Assembly: GCF_015461805.1 (NCBI RefSeq)
Contig: NZ_JACVZE010000001.1
Location: forward strand, 1,116,001-1,180,000
DNA from: Pseudomonas pisciculturae
Lineage (GTDB): Bacteria > Pseudomonadota > Gammaproteobacteria > Pseudomonadales > Pseudomonadaceae
Direction: 5' to 3'
DNA: 64,000 bases
Below, in pieces: positions 57,520 through 64,000 of this stretch (the first letter of the stretch is position 1; each line of letters opens with the position of its first letter). The notes beneath the pieces are model-generated. The model made no database searches. It worked only from the letters and a program-made list of their open reading frames with translations, and had not been told where the DNA came from. The position numbers were made by a program, and so were the translations under genes.

Positions 57520-58668
57520 ATGACGTGCTCCAATACCTTCAGCTACAAACCCTTCAGTCACCTGACCCGACCACGGGAAGTGATTCGCCAGTTCACCCCC
57601 AACTGGTTCGCCGCGACCATGGGCACCGGGGTGCTGGCCTTGGCGCTTGCGCAACTGCCGGTCAGGTTGCCAGGTGTGCACGCCCTTGCCGAAGGGCTGT
57701 GGTTTTTCACCATTGGCCTGTTTGTTGTGTTCAGCGTTCTGTATGCCGCCCGGTGGGTGATGTTTTTCCATGAGGCGCGGCGCATCTTCGGGCATTCCAC
57801 GGTCTCGATGTTTTTCGGCACCATTCCCATGGGGCTGGCGACCATTCTCAACGGCTTGTTGCTGTTTGGCCTGCCGCGTTGGGGCGAAGGGGTCATACCC
57901 CTGGCCGAAGCGCTGTGGTGGCTGGACGTCGCCATGGCCATGGCCTGCGGCGTGTTGATCCCCTTCATGATGTTTACGCGCCAGGAGCACAGCATTGACC
58001 AGATGACGGCCGTCTGGTTGTTGCCGGTGGTCGCCGCTGAAGTCGCCGCCGCCAGCGGTGGCCTGTTGGCACCGCATTTGGCTGACGCGCATTCGCAACT
58101 GGTGATGCTGGTGACCAGCTACGTGCTGTGGGCGTTTTCGCTGCCGGTGGCGTTCAGCATCCTCACCATCCTGATGTTGCGCATGGCCCTGCACAAACTA
58201 CCTCACGCCAATATGGCCGCGTCGAGCTGGCTGGCCTTGGGGCCCATCGGCACCGGTGCTCTGGGCATGTTGTTGCTGGGTGGCGATGCCCCGATGATCT
58301 TCGCCGCCAATGGTTTGCCGCGAGTGGGTGAAATGGCCGAGGGCCTGGGCCTGGTGGCAGGCATCACCCTATGGGGTTTTGGCCTGTGGTGGATGCTGAT
58401 CGCGGTGTTGATCACCCTGCGTTACCTGCGCGCCGGTATTCCGTTCAACTTGGGCTGGTGGGGTTTTACCTTCCCGCTGGGGGTGTATGCCCTGGCCACA
58501 TTGAAACTGGCGAGCTTGTTGCACCTGGGTTTTTTCAGTGTGTTCGGTTGTGTGTTGGTGGTGGCATTGGCGCTGATGTGGCTGATCGTCGCCAAGCGCA
58601 CGGTGCTGGGGGCCTATAAAGGTGAGCTTTTTGTTTCACCGTGCATTGCAGGACTAGGGAATAAGTAA
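57520..58668 (+). CDS. TDT-family transporter (TehA/SLAC1-like)
   Basis: A 382-residue membrane protein with about ten segments: FTPNWFAATMGTGVLALAL (typical N-terminal TDT/SLAC1 signature), GTIPMGLATILNG, and so on. Members export or import C4-dicarboxylates, sulfite, tellurite or anions, and the substrate here cannot be told. The ATG at 57520 follows a GAGGAAGAGGA site, and an in-frame ATG at 57499 precedes it. No sulfite or tellurite genes are nearby. Confidence 0.88.
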   Translation: MTCSNTFSYKPFSHLTRPREVIRQFTPNWFAATMGTGVLALALAQLPVRLPGVHALAEGLWFFTIGLFVVFSVLYAARWVMFFHEARRIFGHSTVSMFFGTIPMGLATILNGLLLFGLPRWGEGVIPLAEALWWLDVAMAMACGVLIPFMMFTRQEHSIDQMTAVWLLPVVAAEVAAASGGLLAPHLADAHSQLVMLVTSYVLWAFSLPVAFSILTILMLRMALHKLPHANMAASSWLALGPIGTGALGMLLLGGDAPMIFAANGLPRVGEMAEGLGLVAGITLWGFGLWWMLIAVLITLRYLRAGIPFNLGWWGFTFPLGVYALATLKLASLLHLGFFSVFGCVLVVALALMWLIVAKRTVLGAYKGELFVSPCIAGLGNK

Positions 58669-58735
58669 GCGCGATTAGGTAAAGTCGTGGCCTGGAAAAT
58701 CTATAACACCTACAGGCCACGCAGGAACACGGACG

Positions 58736-60604
58736 ATGAGCCACCCCTCGCAATTCACCTTGCTGCGCACACGGCGCTTTCTGCCGTTTTTCATCACCCA
58801 GTTATTGGGCGCTTTCAACGACAACATCTTCAAGCAGTCGCTGATCCTCGCCATTCTCTACAAGCTGACCATCGACGGCGACCGCTCGATTTGGGTCAAT
58901 CTGTGCGCATTGCTGTTTATCCTGCCGTTCTTTCTGTTCTCGGCACTGGCCGGGCAGTTTGGTGAAAAATTCAACAAGGACGCGTTGATCCGCGCGATCA
59001 AGATCGGCGAGATCGTGATCATGGCCGTGGGCGCCGCCGGCTTTCTGACCAACCATCTGGAGCTGATGCTGCTGGCGCTGTTTGCCATGGGCACCCACTC
59101 GGCGCTGTTCGGCCCGGTGAAGTACTCGATCATGCCCCAGGCCCTGCACGAGGATGAGCTGGTGGGCGGTAACGGCCTGGTGGAAATGGGCACGTTTTTG
59201 GCGATCCTGGCGGGCACTATTGGCGCGGGGATCATGATGTCGTCCACGCACTATGCGCCAGTAGTGGCGGTGGCGATTGTTGGCGTGGCGGTGTTGGGCT
59301 ACCTGGCCAGCCGCAGTATTCCGCGGGCGGCAGCCTCGACCCCGCAGCTTCGATTGAACTGGAATATCTTCAGCGAATCCTGGGCCACCTTGCGCCTTGG
59401 TTTGGGGCAGACGCCAGCGGTGTCGCGTTCCATCGTCGGTAACTCGTGGTTCTGGTTTGTCGGTGCGATCTACCTGACGCAGATCCCGGCCTATGCCAAG
59501 GAATGGTTGTACGGCGACGAAACCGTCGTAACGCTGATACTCACCGTGTTCTCGGTAGGCATCGCGCTGGGTTCAATGCTCTGCGAAAAACTCTCCGGCC
59601 GTAAGGTGGAAATCGGCCTGGTGCCTTTCGGCTCGTTTGGCCTGACGGTGTTCGGTCTGCTGCTGTGGTGGCATTCGGGCGGTTTCCCGCAGAATGTGCA
59701 GCCCAACGACTGGCTGGCGGTGCTCAGCTACGGCCAGGCCTGGTGGGTATTGGCGGATATCCTCGGGCTGGGCGTGTTCGGTGGCTTCTATATCGTGCCA
59801 CTGTATGCGCTGATCCAATCGCGCACCGCCGAGCACGAGCGCGCGCGGGTGATTGCGGCCAACAACATCCTCAACGCGTTGTTCATGGTGGTGTCGGCAA
59901 TTGTGTCGATCGTGCTGCTCAGCGTCGCGAAGCTGTCGATCCCCGAGCTGTTCCTGGTGGTGTCGTTGCTCAACATCGCGGTGAACACCTACATCTTCAA
60001 GATCGTCCCCGAGTTCACAATGCGTTTCATGATCTGGCTGCTCAGCCATTCCATGTACCGCGTGGAGCATCGCAACCTGGAGGCCATCCCGGATGAAGGC
60101 GCGGCGTTGCTGGTGTGCAACCACGTGTCGTTTGTGGATGCGCTGTTGATTGGCGGCGCAGTGCGTCGGCCGATTCGCTTTGTCATGTACTACAAGATTT
60201 ACCGTTTGCCGGTGCTGAATTTTATCTTTCGTACAGCTGGGGCGATTCCGATTGCCGGGCGTAATGAAGATATCCAGATCTACGAAAAGGCCTTCACGCG
60301 GATTGCCCAGTACCTGAAGGAAGGGGAGTTGGTGTGCATCTTCCCGGAGGGCAAGTTGACTGCCGACGGTGAGATGAACGAGTTTCGCGGCGGGGTGACG
60401 CGGATTCTGGAGGAGGCGCCGGTACCGGTGGTTCCGCTGGCATTGCAGGGTTTGTGGGGGAGCTTTTTCAGTCGTGATCCGAAGAAGGGGTTTCTGCATC
60501 GAATCTGGTCGCGGGTGGTGTTGGTGGCGGGGGAGCCGGTGGATGGGCCGACGCCTGCGAGGTTGCAAGAGGTGGTGGGTGAGTTGCGGGGGAGTGTCAG
60601 GTAG
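58736..60604 (+). CDS. LplT-PlsC fusion: lysophospholipid transporter with acyltransferase domain
   Basis: A 622-residue two-domain inner-membrane protein. Residues 1 to about 410 form an MFS transporter of the lysophospholipid LplT type (FFITQLLGAFNDNIFKQSL at the start, RARVIAANNILNALFMV). Residues about 430-622 form a PlsC acyltransferase: HX4D as NHVSFVDALL, then GAIPIAGRNED and FPEGKLTADGEMNEFRGG. In E. coli, LplT and Aas (acyltransferase plus acyl-ACP synthetase) recycle lysophospholipids. Here the AMP-binding synthetase domain is absent. It should bring lyso-PE/PG inside and reacylate it with a preformed acyl donor. A weak AGGAAC site precedes the ATG. Confidence 0.9.
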   Translation: MSHPSQFTLLRTRRFLPFFITQLLGAFNDNIFKQSLILAILYKLTIDGDRSIWVNLCALLFILPFFLFSALAGQFGEKFNKDALIRAIKIGEIVIMAVGAAGFLTNHLELMLLALFAMGTHSALFGPVKYSIMPQALHEDELVGGNGLVEMGTFLAILAGTIGAGIMMSSTHYAPVVAVAIVGVAVLGYLASRSIPRAAASTPQLRLNWNIFSESWATLRLGLGQTPAVSRSIVGNSWFWFVGAIYLTQIPAYAKEWLYGDETVVTLILTVFSVGIALGSMLCEKLSGRKVEIGLVPFGSFGLTVFGLLLWWHSGGFPQNVQPNDWLAVLSYGQAWWVLADILGLGVFGGFYIVPLYALIQSRTAEHERARVIAANNILNALFMVVSAIVSIVLLSVAKLSIPELFLVVSLLNIAVNTYIFKIVPEFTMRFMIWLLSHSMYRVEHRNLEAIPDEGAALLVCNHVSFVDALLIGGAVRRPIRFVMYYKIYRLPVLNFIFRTAGAIPIAGRNEDIQIYEKAFTRIAQYLKEGELVCIFPEGKLTADGEMNEFRGGVTRILEEAPVPVVPLALQGLWGSFFSRDPKKGFLHRIWSRVVLVAGEPVDGPTPARLQEVVGELRGSVR

Positions 60605-60629
60605 TTTTTGTGTTGGATGTACCGGCCAC

Positions 60630-60710
60630 ATCGGGGGCAAGCCCCCTCCCACATTTGACCGAGTTGTTCAGACGAGCGCGGTCTAGTGTGGGAGGGGGCT
60701 TGCCCCCGAT
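60630..60710. repeat. REPIN, GTGGGAGGGGG...CCCCCGAT subtype
   Basis: ATCGGGGGCAAGCCCCCTCC+CAC (60630-60652) and GTGGGAGGGGGCTTGCCCCC+GAT (60688-60710), exact complements of 23 bases. Between convergent genes. Confidence 0.88.
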
Positions 60711-60722
60711 GGCGGTAGTAGC

Positions 60723-61037
60723 CTAAGTACTAATCTTGAGGCCGATAAGCCCGCAGATAATCAACGCCACACTGGCCAACCGAAACAACGCCATGGATTC
60801 CCCAAACAGGATAATCCCGGCAATCACTGTGCCCACGGCGCCCACGCCAGTCCAGATCGCATAAGCAGTGCCCAGGGGCAACTCCTTCATGGCCAGCCCC
60901 AGCAGGCCGAGGCTGACGGCCATGGCAGCGATCGTCAGGGCGGTAGGCAATGGCTTGCTGAAGCCGTCGGTGTACTTCAAGCCAACGGCCCAGCCAACTT
61001 CAAACAACCCGGCAAAAAACAGAATGATCCAGGACAT
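60723..61037 (-). CDS. sugE: Small multidrug resistance family guanidinium exporter (Gdx/SugE)
   Basis: A 104-residue four-helix SMR protein. The essential Glu13 lies in [17 protein letters not shown], and the helix 1 to 3 pattern ([19 protein letters not shown]) is of the SugE/Gdx branch rather than EmrE. Gdx exports guanidinium in exchange for protons. A guanidine-II riboswitch stands immediately upstream, which strongly supports this substrate. GAGGGGT is the ribosome site just before the ATG. Confidence 0.93.
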   Translation of the reverse strand: MSWIILFFAGLFEVGWAVGLKYTDGFSKPLPTALTIAAMAVSLGLLGLAMKELPLGTAYAIWTGVGAVGTVIAGIILFGESMALFRLASVALIICGLIGLKIST

Positions 61038-61055
61038 GATGACCCCTCTATAGAC

Positions 61056-61109
61056 GTGGGGTCGTCCCCGGATTAGGCGCTTGAGAGCGTCGCGAGGTCG
61101 TCCCCGCGA
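61056..61109 (-). promoter_or_regulatory. Guanidine-II riboswitch (mini-ykkC)
   Basis: Read on the - strand, two adjacent hairpins share the same loop: TCGCGGGG-ACGA-CCTCGCGA (61109-61090) and CCGGGG-ACGA-CCCCAC (61071-61056), separated by an 18-base linker. Two stem-loops with ACGR tetraloops are the defining structure of the guanidine-II class. The second hairpin lies next to the ribosome site GAGGGGT of sugE, so guanidine binding should free translation. Confidence 0.92.
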
Positions 61110-61130
61110 AGCTCCGTAGAGTGCCGAACA

Positions 61131-61146
61131 TTGATCCGGGGATCAA
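61131..61146 (-). other. Hairpin overlapping the BASS gene stop codon
   Basis: TTGATCC-GG-GGATCAA is a perfect 16-base palindrome that includes the TGA stop (61143-61145). It has no U-run. It could pause transcription between the BASS gene and the riboswitch. Confidence 0.35.
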
Positions 61147-62108
61147 GTTTGCGGGGTGTTTTCCAGAACGCGACGGTCTTCCTTTTCGCTCATGCGGCGG
61201 AAGTAAGTCGACAGCAGTGCCCCGGAAATATTGTGCCAGACGCTGAACAGCGCACTCGGCACCGCCGCCAGTGGCGAGAAGTGCGCGCTGGCCAATGCGG
61301 CCCCCAGCCCGGAGTTCTGCATGCCCACTTCCAGCGCCAGCGACTTGCGCTGGGCCAATGGCAACTTGAACACGCGGCCGGTAAAGTAGCCCAGCAGATA
61401 ACCGAAGCTGTTGTGCAGCATGACCACAGCCATGATCAGCAGGCCCGACTCGGCGATCTTCGCCTGGCTGGCGGCGACCACTGCGGCAACGATGATCACG
61501 ATGCTCACCACCGACACCAGCGGCAACACGTCCACGGCATGGCGGACCTTTTCACCCAGCACGCGTTGCGCCACTACGCCCAGCACGATCGGCAGCAGCA
61601 CCACTTGCAGGATCGACCAGAACAACTCCATGAACGACACCGGCAACCAGGCCGACGCCAGCAGCCAGATCAGCGCCGGTGTGAGCAGCGGGGCGAGGAG
61701 GGTGGTGACGGCAGCGATAGCCACCGACAACGCCAGGTCGCCACGGGCCAGCCAGGTCATGACGTTGGACGAAGTGCCACTTGGGCAGCAACCGACCAGG
61801 ATCACACCGACGGCAATTTCTGGCGGCAGGTTAAACGCCTGGCACAGCAACCAGGCCACGCCCGGCATGATCACAAAGTGCGCGACCACGCCCAATGCCA
61901 CACGCCATGGATGGCGGGCGACCTCGGCGAAGTCATCAATTTTGAGGGTCAGCCCCATGCCGAACATCACCAGGCCCAGCAGCGGCACGATGGCGGTTTT
62001 CAGGCCGATGAACCAGCTGGGTTCGAGGAACGCGAGCACCGCGAAGATCAGCACCCAGTAGGCGAAGGTATTGCCGACGAAGCGGCTGAGTGCGGCGAGA
62101 GCGCGCAT
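61143..62108 (-). CDS. Bile acid:sodium symporter family (BASS) protein
   Basis: A 321-residue integral membrane protein with nine to ten hydrophobic segments and the BASS-family signature VGCCPSGTSSNVMTWLARGD in the crossover region, plus the MQNSGLGAALA motif in the second half. Bacterial members carry Na+-coupled organic anions such as pantothenate, 2-oxoacids or taurocholate. The substrate is not told by sequence. It lies upstream of the riboswitch/sugE unit on the same strand. Confidence 0.9.
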   Translation of the reverse strand: MRALAALSRFVGNTFAYWVLIFAVLAFLEPSWFIGLKTAIVPLLGLVMFGMGLTLKIDDFAEVARHPWRVALGVVAHFVIMPGVAWLLCQAFNLPPEIAVGVILVGCCPSGTSSNVMTWLARGDLALSVAIAAVTTLLAPLLTPALIWLLASAWLPVSFMELFWSILQVVLLPIVLGVVAQRVLGEKVRHAVDVLPLVSVVSIVIIVAAVVAASQAKIAESGLLIMAVVMLHNSFGYLLGYFTGRVFKLPLAQRKSLALEVGMQNSGLGAALASAHFSPLAAVPSALFSVWHNISGALLSTYFRRMSEKEDRRVLENTPQT

Positions 62109-62154
62109 GGGATGTCCTTGTTGTTGGATTCTTGAAATGTAAATGCAATCAAAT

Positions 62155-62242
62155 GTGGGAGGGGGCTTGCTCCCGATGGCGGTGGATCAGCACATATTTC
62201 TGTTGACTGACACACTGCAATCGGGAGTAAGCCCCCTCCCAC
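62155..62242. repeat. REPIN, GCTTGCTCCCGAT subtype
   Basis: GTGGGAGGGGGCTTGCTCCC and GGGAGTAAGCCCCCTCCCAC with one mismatch. Between rdgC and the BASS gene, both on the - strand. Confidence 0.85.
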
Positions 62243-62261
62243 ATTTTGATCATCACAGGGC

Positions 62262-63182
62262 TTAGATGCCTTGTGGGGTCTCTTCACCGCCGAGGGCTTC
62301 AACCAGCGCCGGGATGAACTCGCCAAACGTCAGCATCATCAGCGTAAAGCTCGCATCCAGCTGGCCCAGGGCTTCGTCGCCGCCGTCCTGTTCAGCCTGG
62401 TCTTGCAGCAGGTCTTCGAATTTCAGGCGCTTGACGGTCATCTTGTCGTCGAGCATGAAGGACAACTTGTCCTGCCAGGCCAGGGACAGCTGAGTCACGA
62501 CTTTGCCGGTGGTCAGGTGCAGTTGGATCTCTTCGCCGGTCAGGTCCTGACGCTTGCAACGCACGATGCCGCCGTCTTCGTGGGTGTCGCGCAGTTCGCA
62601 TTCGTCGAGGACGAAGAAGTCATCGGCCGGTTTCTGGGTGGTGACCCAGTCAGTCATGATTGCGGTCGGCGCAGTTTTTACTGTGAGTGGGCGAACCGGC
62701 AGGGTGCCGATCACTTCACGCAGGGTCGACAGCAGGTCTTCGGCGCGTTTAGGGCTGGCCGAGTTCACCAGGATCAGGCCTTGTTTCGGCGCGATGGCGG
62801 CGAAGGTCGACGAGCGACGGATGAAGGCGCGCGGCAGGAAGGCCTGGATGATTTCATCCTTGAGCTGGTCGCGTTCCTTCTTATAGACCTTGCGCATTTG
62901 CTCGGCCTCTATTTCCTCTACCTTCTCTTTAAGTGCATCACGCACCACGCTGCCCGGCAAGATGCGTTCTTCCTTGCGCGCAGCGATCAGCAGGAAGTCG
63001 CCGCTGACGTGAACCAGGGGAGCGTCTTCACCTTTACCAAAAGGCGCGACGAAACCGTAAGTGGTCAACTCCTGGCTAGCACAAGGGCGCGCCAGTTTGG
63101 TGGCCATTGCAGTTTCCAACGCCTCGGCATCAACAGGCAGATCTTGGGTCAGGCGATAGATAAGCAGGTTCTTGAACCACAT
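62262..63182 (-). CDS. rdgC: Recombination-associated protein RdgC
   Basis: Ring-shaped nonspecific DNA-binding protein that limits RecA activity. The 306 residues begin [15 protein letters not shown], the family's conserved start, and include [29 protein letters not shown] and [20 protein letters not shown]. The start at 63182 has an AGGAGAG site. Eight further in-frame codons exist upstream. It precedes the tRNA-Val/Asp units in opposite orientation. Confidence 0.96.
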   Translation of the reverse strand: MWFKNLLIYRLTQDLPVDAEALETAMATKLARPCASQELTTYGFVAPFGKGEDAPLVHVSGDFLLIAARKEERILPGSVVRDALKEKVEEIEAEQMRKVYKKERDQLKDEIIQAFLPRAFIRRSSTFAAIAPKQGLILVNSASPKRAEDLLSTLREVIGTLPVRPLTVKTAPTAIMTDWVTTQKPADDFFVLDECELRDTHEDGGIVRCKRQDLTGEEIQLHLTTGKVVTQLSLAWQDKLSFMLDDKMTVKRLKFEDLLQDQAEQDGGDEALGQLDASFTLMMLTFGEFIPALVEALGGEETPQGI

Positions 63183-63292
63183 GGGGTGAGTCTCTCCTTT
63201 ATACAAAGGCGGGCATTATTGTCTTGATAACGTCTGAGGCCAACCCTGCCTAAGCCATTGGAAGGCCTCAAAAAAAAGATTTAAGAAAGTGC

Positions 63293-63321
63293 TTGCCAGA
63301 CCTAGGGTCGCTCCGTAGAAT
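63293..63321 (+). promoter_or_regulatory. Sigma-70 promoter of the first tRNA-Val/Asp unit
   Basis: TTGCCA (63293-63298) and TAGAAT (63316-63321) with a 17-base spacer, followed by GCGCGCC as in the tRNA-Glu promoter. An A-rich stretch (63268-63286) upstream may be an UP element. Confidence 0.85.
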
Positions 63322-63341
63322 GCGCGCCACACCGAGACGAA

Positions 63342-63417
63342 GGGTGATTAGCTCAGCTGGGAGAGCATCTGCCTTACAAGCAGAGGGTCGGCGGTTCGAT
63401 CCCGTCATCACCCACCA
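63342..63417 (+). tRNA. tRNA-Val (anticodon TAC), copy 1
   Basis: A 76-base cloverleaf: acceptor GGGTGAT/ATCACCC, anticodon stem TCTGC/GCAGA with loop CTTACAA (anticodon TAC), and encoded CCA. Confidence 0.97.
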
Positions 63418-63436
63418 TTCGCCTCATGTGTTACGC

Positions 63437-63513
63437 GCAGCGGTAGTTCAGTCGGTTAGAATACCGGCCTGTCACGCCGGGGGTCGCGGGTTCGAGTCCC
63501 GTCCGCTGCGCCA
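63437..63513 (+). tRNA. tRNA-Asp (anticodon GTC), copy 1
   Basis: A 77-base cloverleaf: acceptor GCAGCGG/CCGCTGC, anticodon stem CCGGC/GCCGG with loop CTGTCAC (anticodon GTC), and encoded CCA. Nineteen bases after tRNA-Val. Confidence 0.97.
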
Positions 63514-63553
63514 TATTCGGTAACCTGGAACGCTGAACGCCAGGTCACCACAG

Positions 63554-63582
63554 AAAGCCCGCTTAATCGCGGGCTTTTCTTT
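63554..63582 (+). terminator. Terminator of the first tRNA-Val/Asp unit
   Basis: AAAGCCCGC (63554-63562) and GCGGGCTTT (63569-63577), then TTCTTT. A second small stem, ACCTGG (63523-63528) with CCAGGT (63540-63545), lies between tRNA and terminator. Confidence 0.88.
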
Positions 63583-63642
63583 GTCCGAAATATGGCAAAA
63601 AATCGCGATTTAAACTTTTTTTAAATAAATTGCATTTAAATC

Positions 63643-63670
63643 AAGACATTACGTTTTTTTGGTGTATGAT
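63643..63670 (+). promoter_or_regulatory. Promoter of the second tRNA-Val/Asp unit
   Basis: A TATGAT -10 (63665-63670), with AAGACA (63643-63648) as the best -35 at a 16-base spacing. The 60 bases before it are strongly AT-rich (TTTAAATAAATTGCATTTAA), a probable UP element that would offset the weak -35. Confidence 0.65.
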
Positions 63671-63689
63671 GCGCCCACACCGAAACGAA

Positions 63690-63765
63690 GGGTGATTAGC
63701 TCAGCTGGGAGAGCATCTGCCTTACAAGCAGAGGGTCGGCGGTTCGATCCCGTCATCACCCACCA
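63690..63765 (+). tRNA. tRNA-Val (anticodon TAC), copy 2
   Basis: Same sequence as copy 1, 348 bases downstream. Confidence 0.97.
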
Positions 63766-63784
63766 TTCGCTTCAAGTGTTACGC

Positions 63785-63861
63785 GCAGCGGTAGTTCAGT
63801 CGGTTAGAATACCGGCCTGTCACGCCGGGGGTCGCGGGTTCGAGTCCCGTCCGCTGCGCCA
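63785..63861 (+). tRNA. tRNA-Asp (anticodon GTC), copy 2
   Basis: Same sequence as copy 1, 348 bases downstream and again 19 bases after tRNA-Val. Confidence 0.97.
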
Positions 63862-63902
63862 TATTCGGTAACCTGGAACACTGAACGCCAGGTCACCACA
63901 AG

Positions 63903-63931
63903 AAGCCCGCTCATTGAGCGGGCTTTTTTTC
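63903..63931 (+). terminator. Terminator of the second tRNA-Val/Asp unit
   Basis: AAGCCCGCT (63903-63911) and AGCGGGCTT (63917-63925), then a run of T residues. Nothing recognisable follows in the last 70 bases of the window. Confidence 0.9.
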
Positions 63932-64000
63932 GTCTGGATTTTTTTCCTTGTACGTCTGGCGTGTGGCCAGGTGCTCAAAGCAGAAAGACGCAGTGCCGAA

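Noticed and set aside
63342..63861. tRNA repeats as attachment sites of an integrated element
   Set aside because: The repeats are whole functional tRNAs only 348 bases apart, with no integrase or foreign cargo between them.
63293..63871. Two nearly identical open frames over the tRNA-Val/Asp units (RVISSAGRASALQAEG...)
   Set aside because: They are translations of the tRNAs themselves, and their similarity only reflects the tandem tRNA copies.

Overview
The window is chromosomal DNA of a fluorescent Pseudomonas, most likely the P. fluorescens group. Three things support this. The proteins are typically pseudomonad (fabA-fabB pair, BraB/BrnQ-type carrier, long FadE, a PA2817-type protein). 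As far as I remember the PAO1 map, the gene order largely follows P. aeruginosa in blocks (sucABlpdG-sucCD / braB / htpG / fabBA / hybrid kinase / gpsA; pyrF; fadE with neighbours; rdgC with tRNAs). The intergenic regions also carry many REPIN-type palindromes with the P. fluorescens sequences GTGGGAGSKGGCTTGC and relatives. No prophage, integrase, insertion sequence or CRISPR array is visible. This is core chromosome with small lineage-specific additions.

Layout. 1-7.9 kb: the TCA operon sucA (5'-truncated by the window edge), sucB, lpdG, sucC, sucD, closed by a terminator. 8-12 kb: a branched-chain amino acid carrier, a DUF599 membrane protein, a small lipoprotein and two overlapping hotdog thioesterases. 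12-19 kb: htpG, a dienelactone hydrolase, pirin, OsmC protein, secreted amidohydrolase and a chemoreceptor. 19-21 kb: fabA-fabB (unsaturated fatty acid synthesis) behind a DesT/FabR-like palindrome. 21-26 kb: a three-gene operon of TonB-dependent receptor, periplasmic binding protein and hybrid sensor kinase. 26-32 kb: gpsA, DUF4389 protein, sixA, an acyl-CoA synthetase/thioesterase pair behind a perfect palindrome, and two alpha/beta hydrolases. 32-37 kb: a DUF4892 protein with a coupled 18-codon leader ORF, an AI-2E-type permease, a two-component system and pyrF. 37-44 kb: two oxidoreductases, a MocR regulator, a second chemoreceptor, a hydrolase and an unknown membrane-anchored protein. 45.1-45.6 kb: tandem tRNA-Glu/tRNA-Gly pairs. 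45.6-56 kb: secreted M20 dipeptidase, alanyl-tRNA editing protein, LysR regulator, PA2817-type protein, FadE, transglutaminase-like protein, GST, an ABC-2 exporter and a TetR regulator divergent from an MFS pump. 57-63 kb: TDT transporter, LplT-PlsC fusion, a guanidine-II riboswitch controlling a Gdx/SugE exporter, a BASS-family symporter and rdgC. 63.3-64 kb: two complete tRNA-Val/tRNA-Asp transcription units.

How the genes fit together. Lipid metabolism recurs: fabAB, gpsA, acyl-CoA synthetase plus thioesterase, fadE, and LplT-PlsC lysophospholipid recycling. Signalling recurs as well: two chemoreceptors, a hybrid kinase, an OmpR-type pair and SixA. The most promising candidate for a system that is not simply textbook is the receptor-binding protein-hybrid kinase operon at 21.3-26.3 kb, which could carry information from the outer membrane to a phosphorelay. 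The clearest regulatory RNA is the guanidine-II riboswitch at 61.06-61.11 kb.
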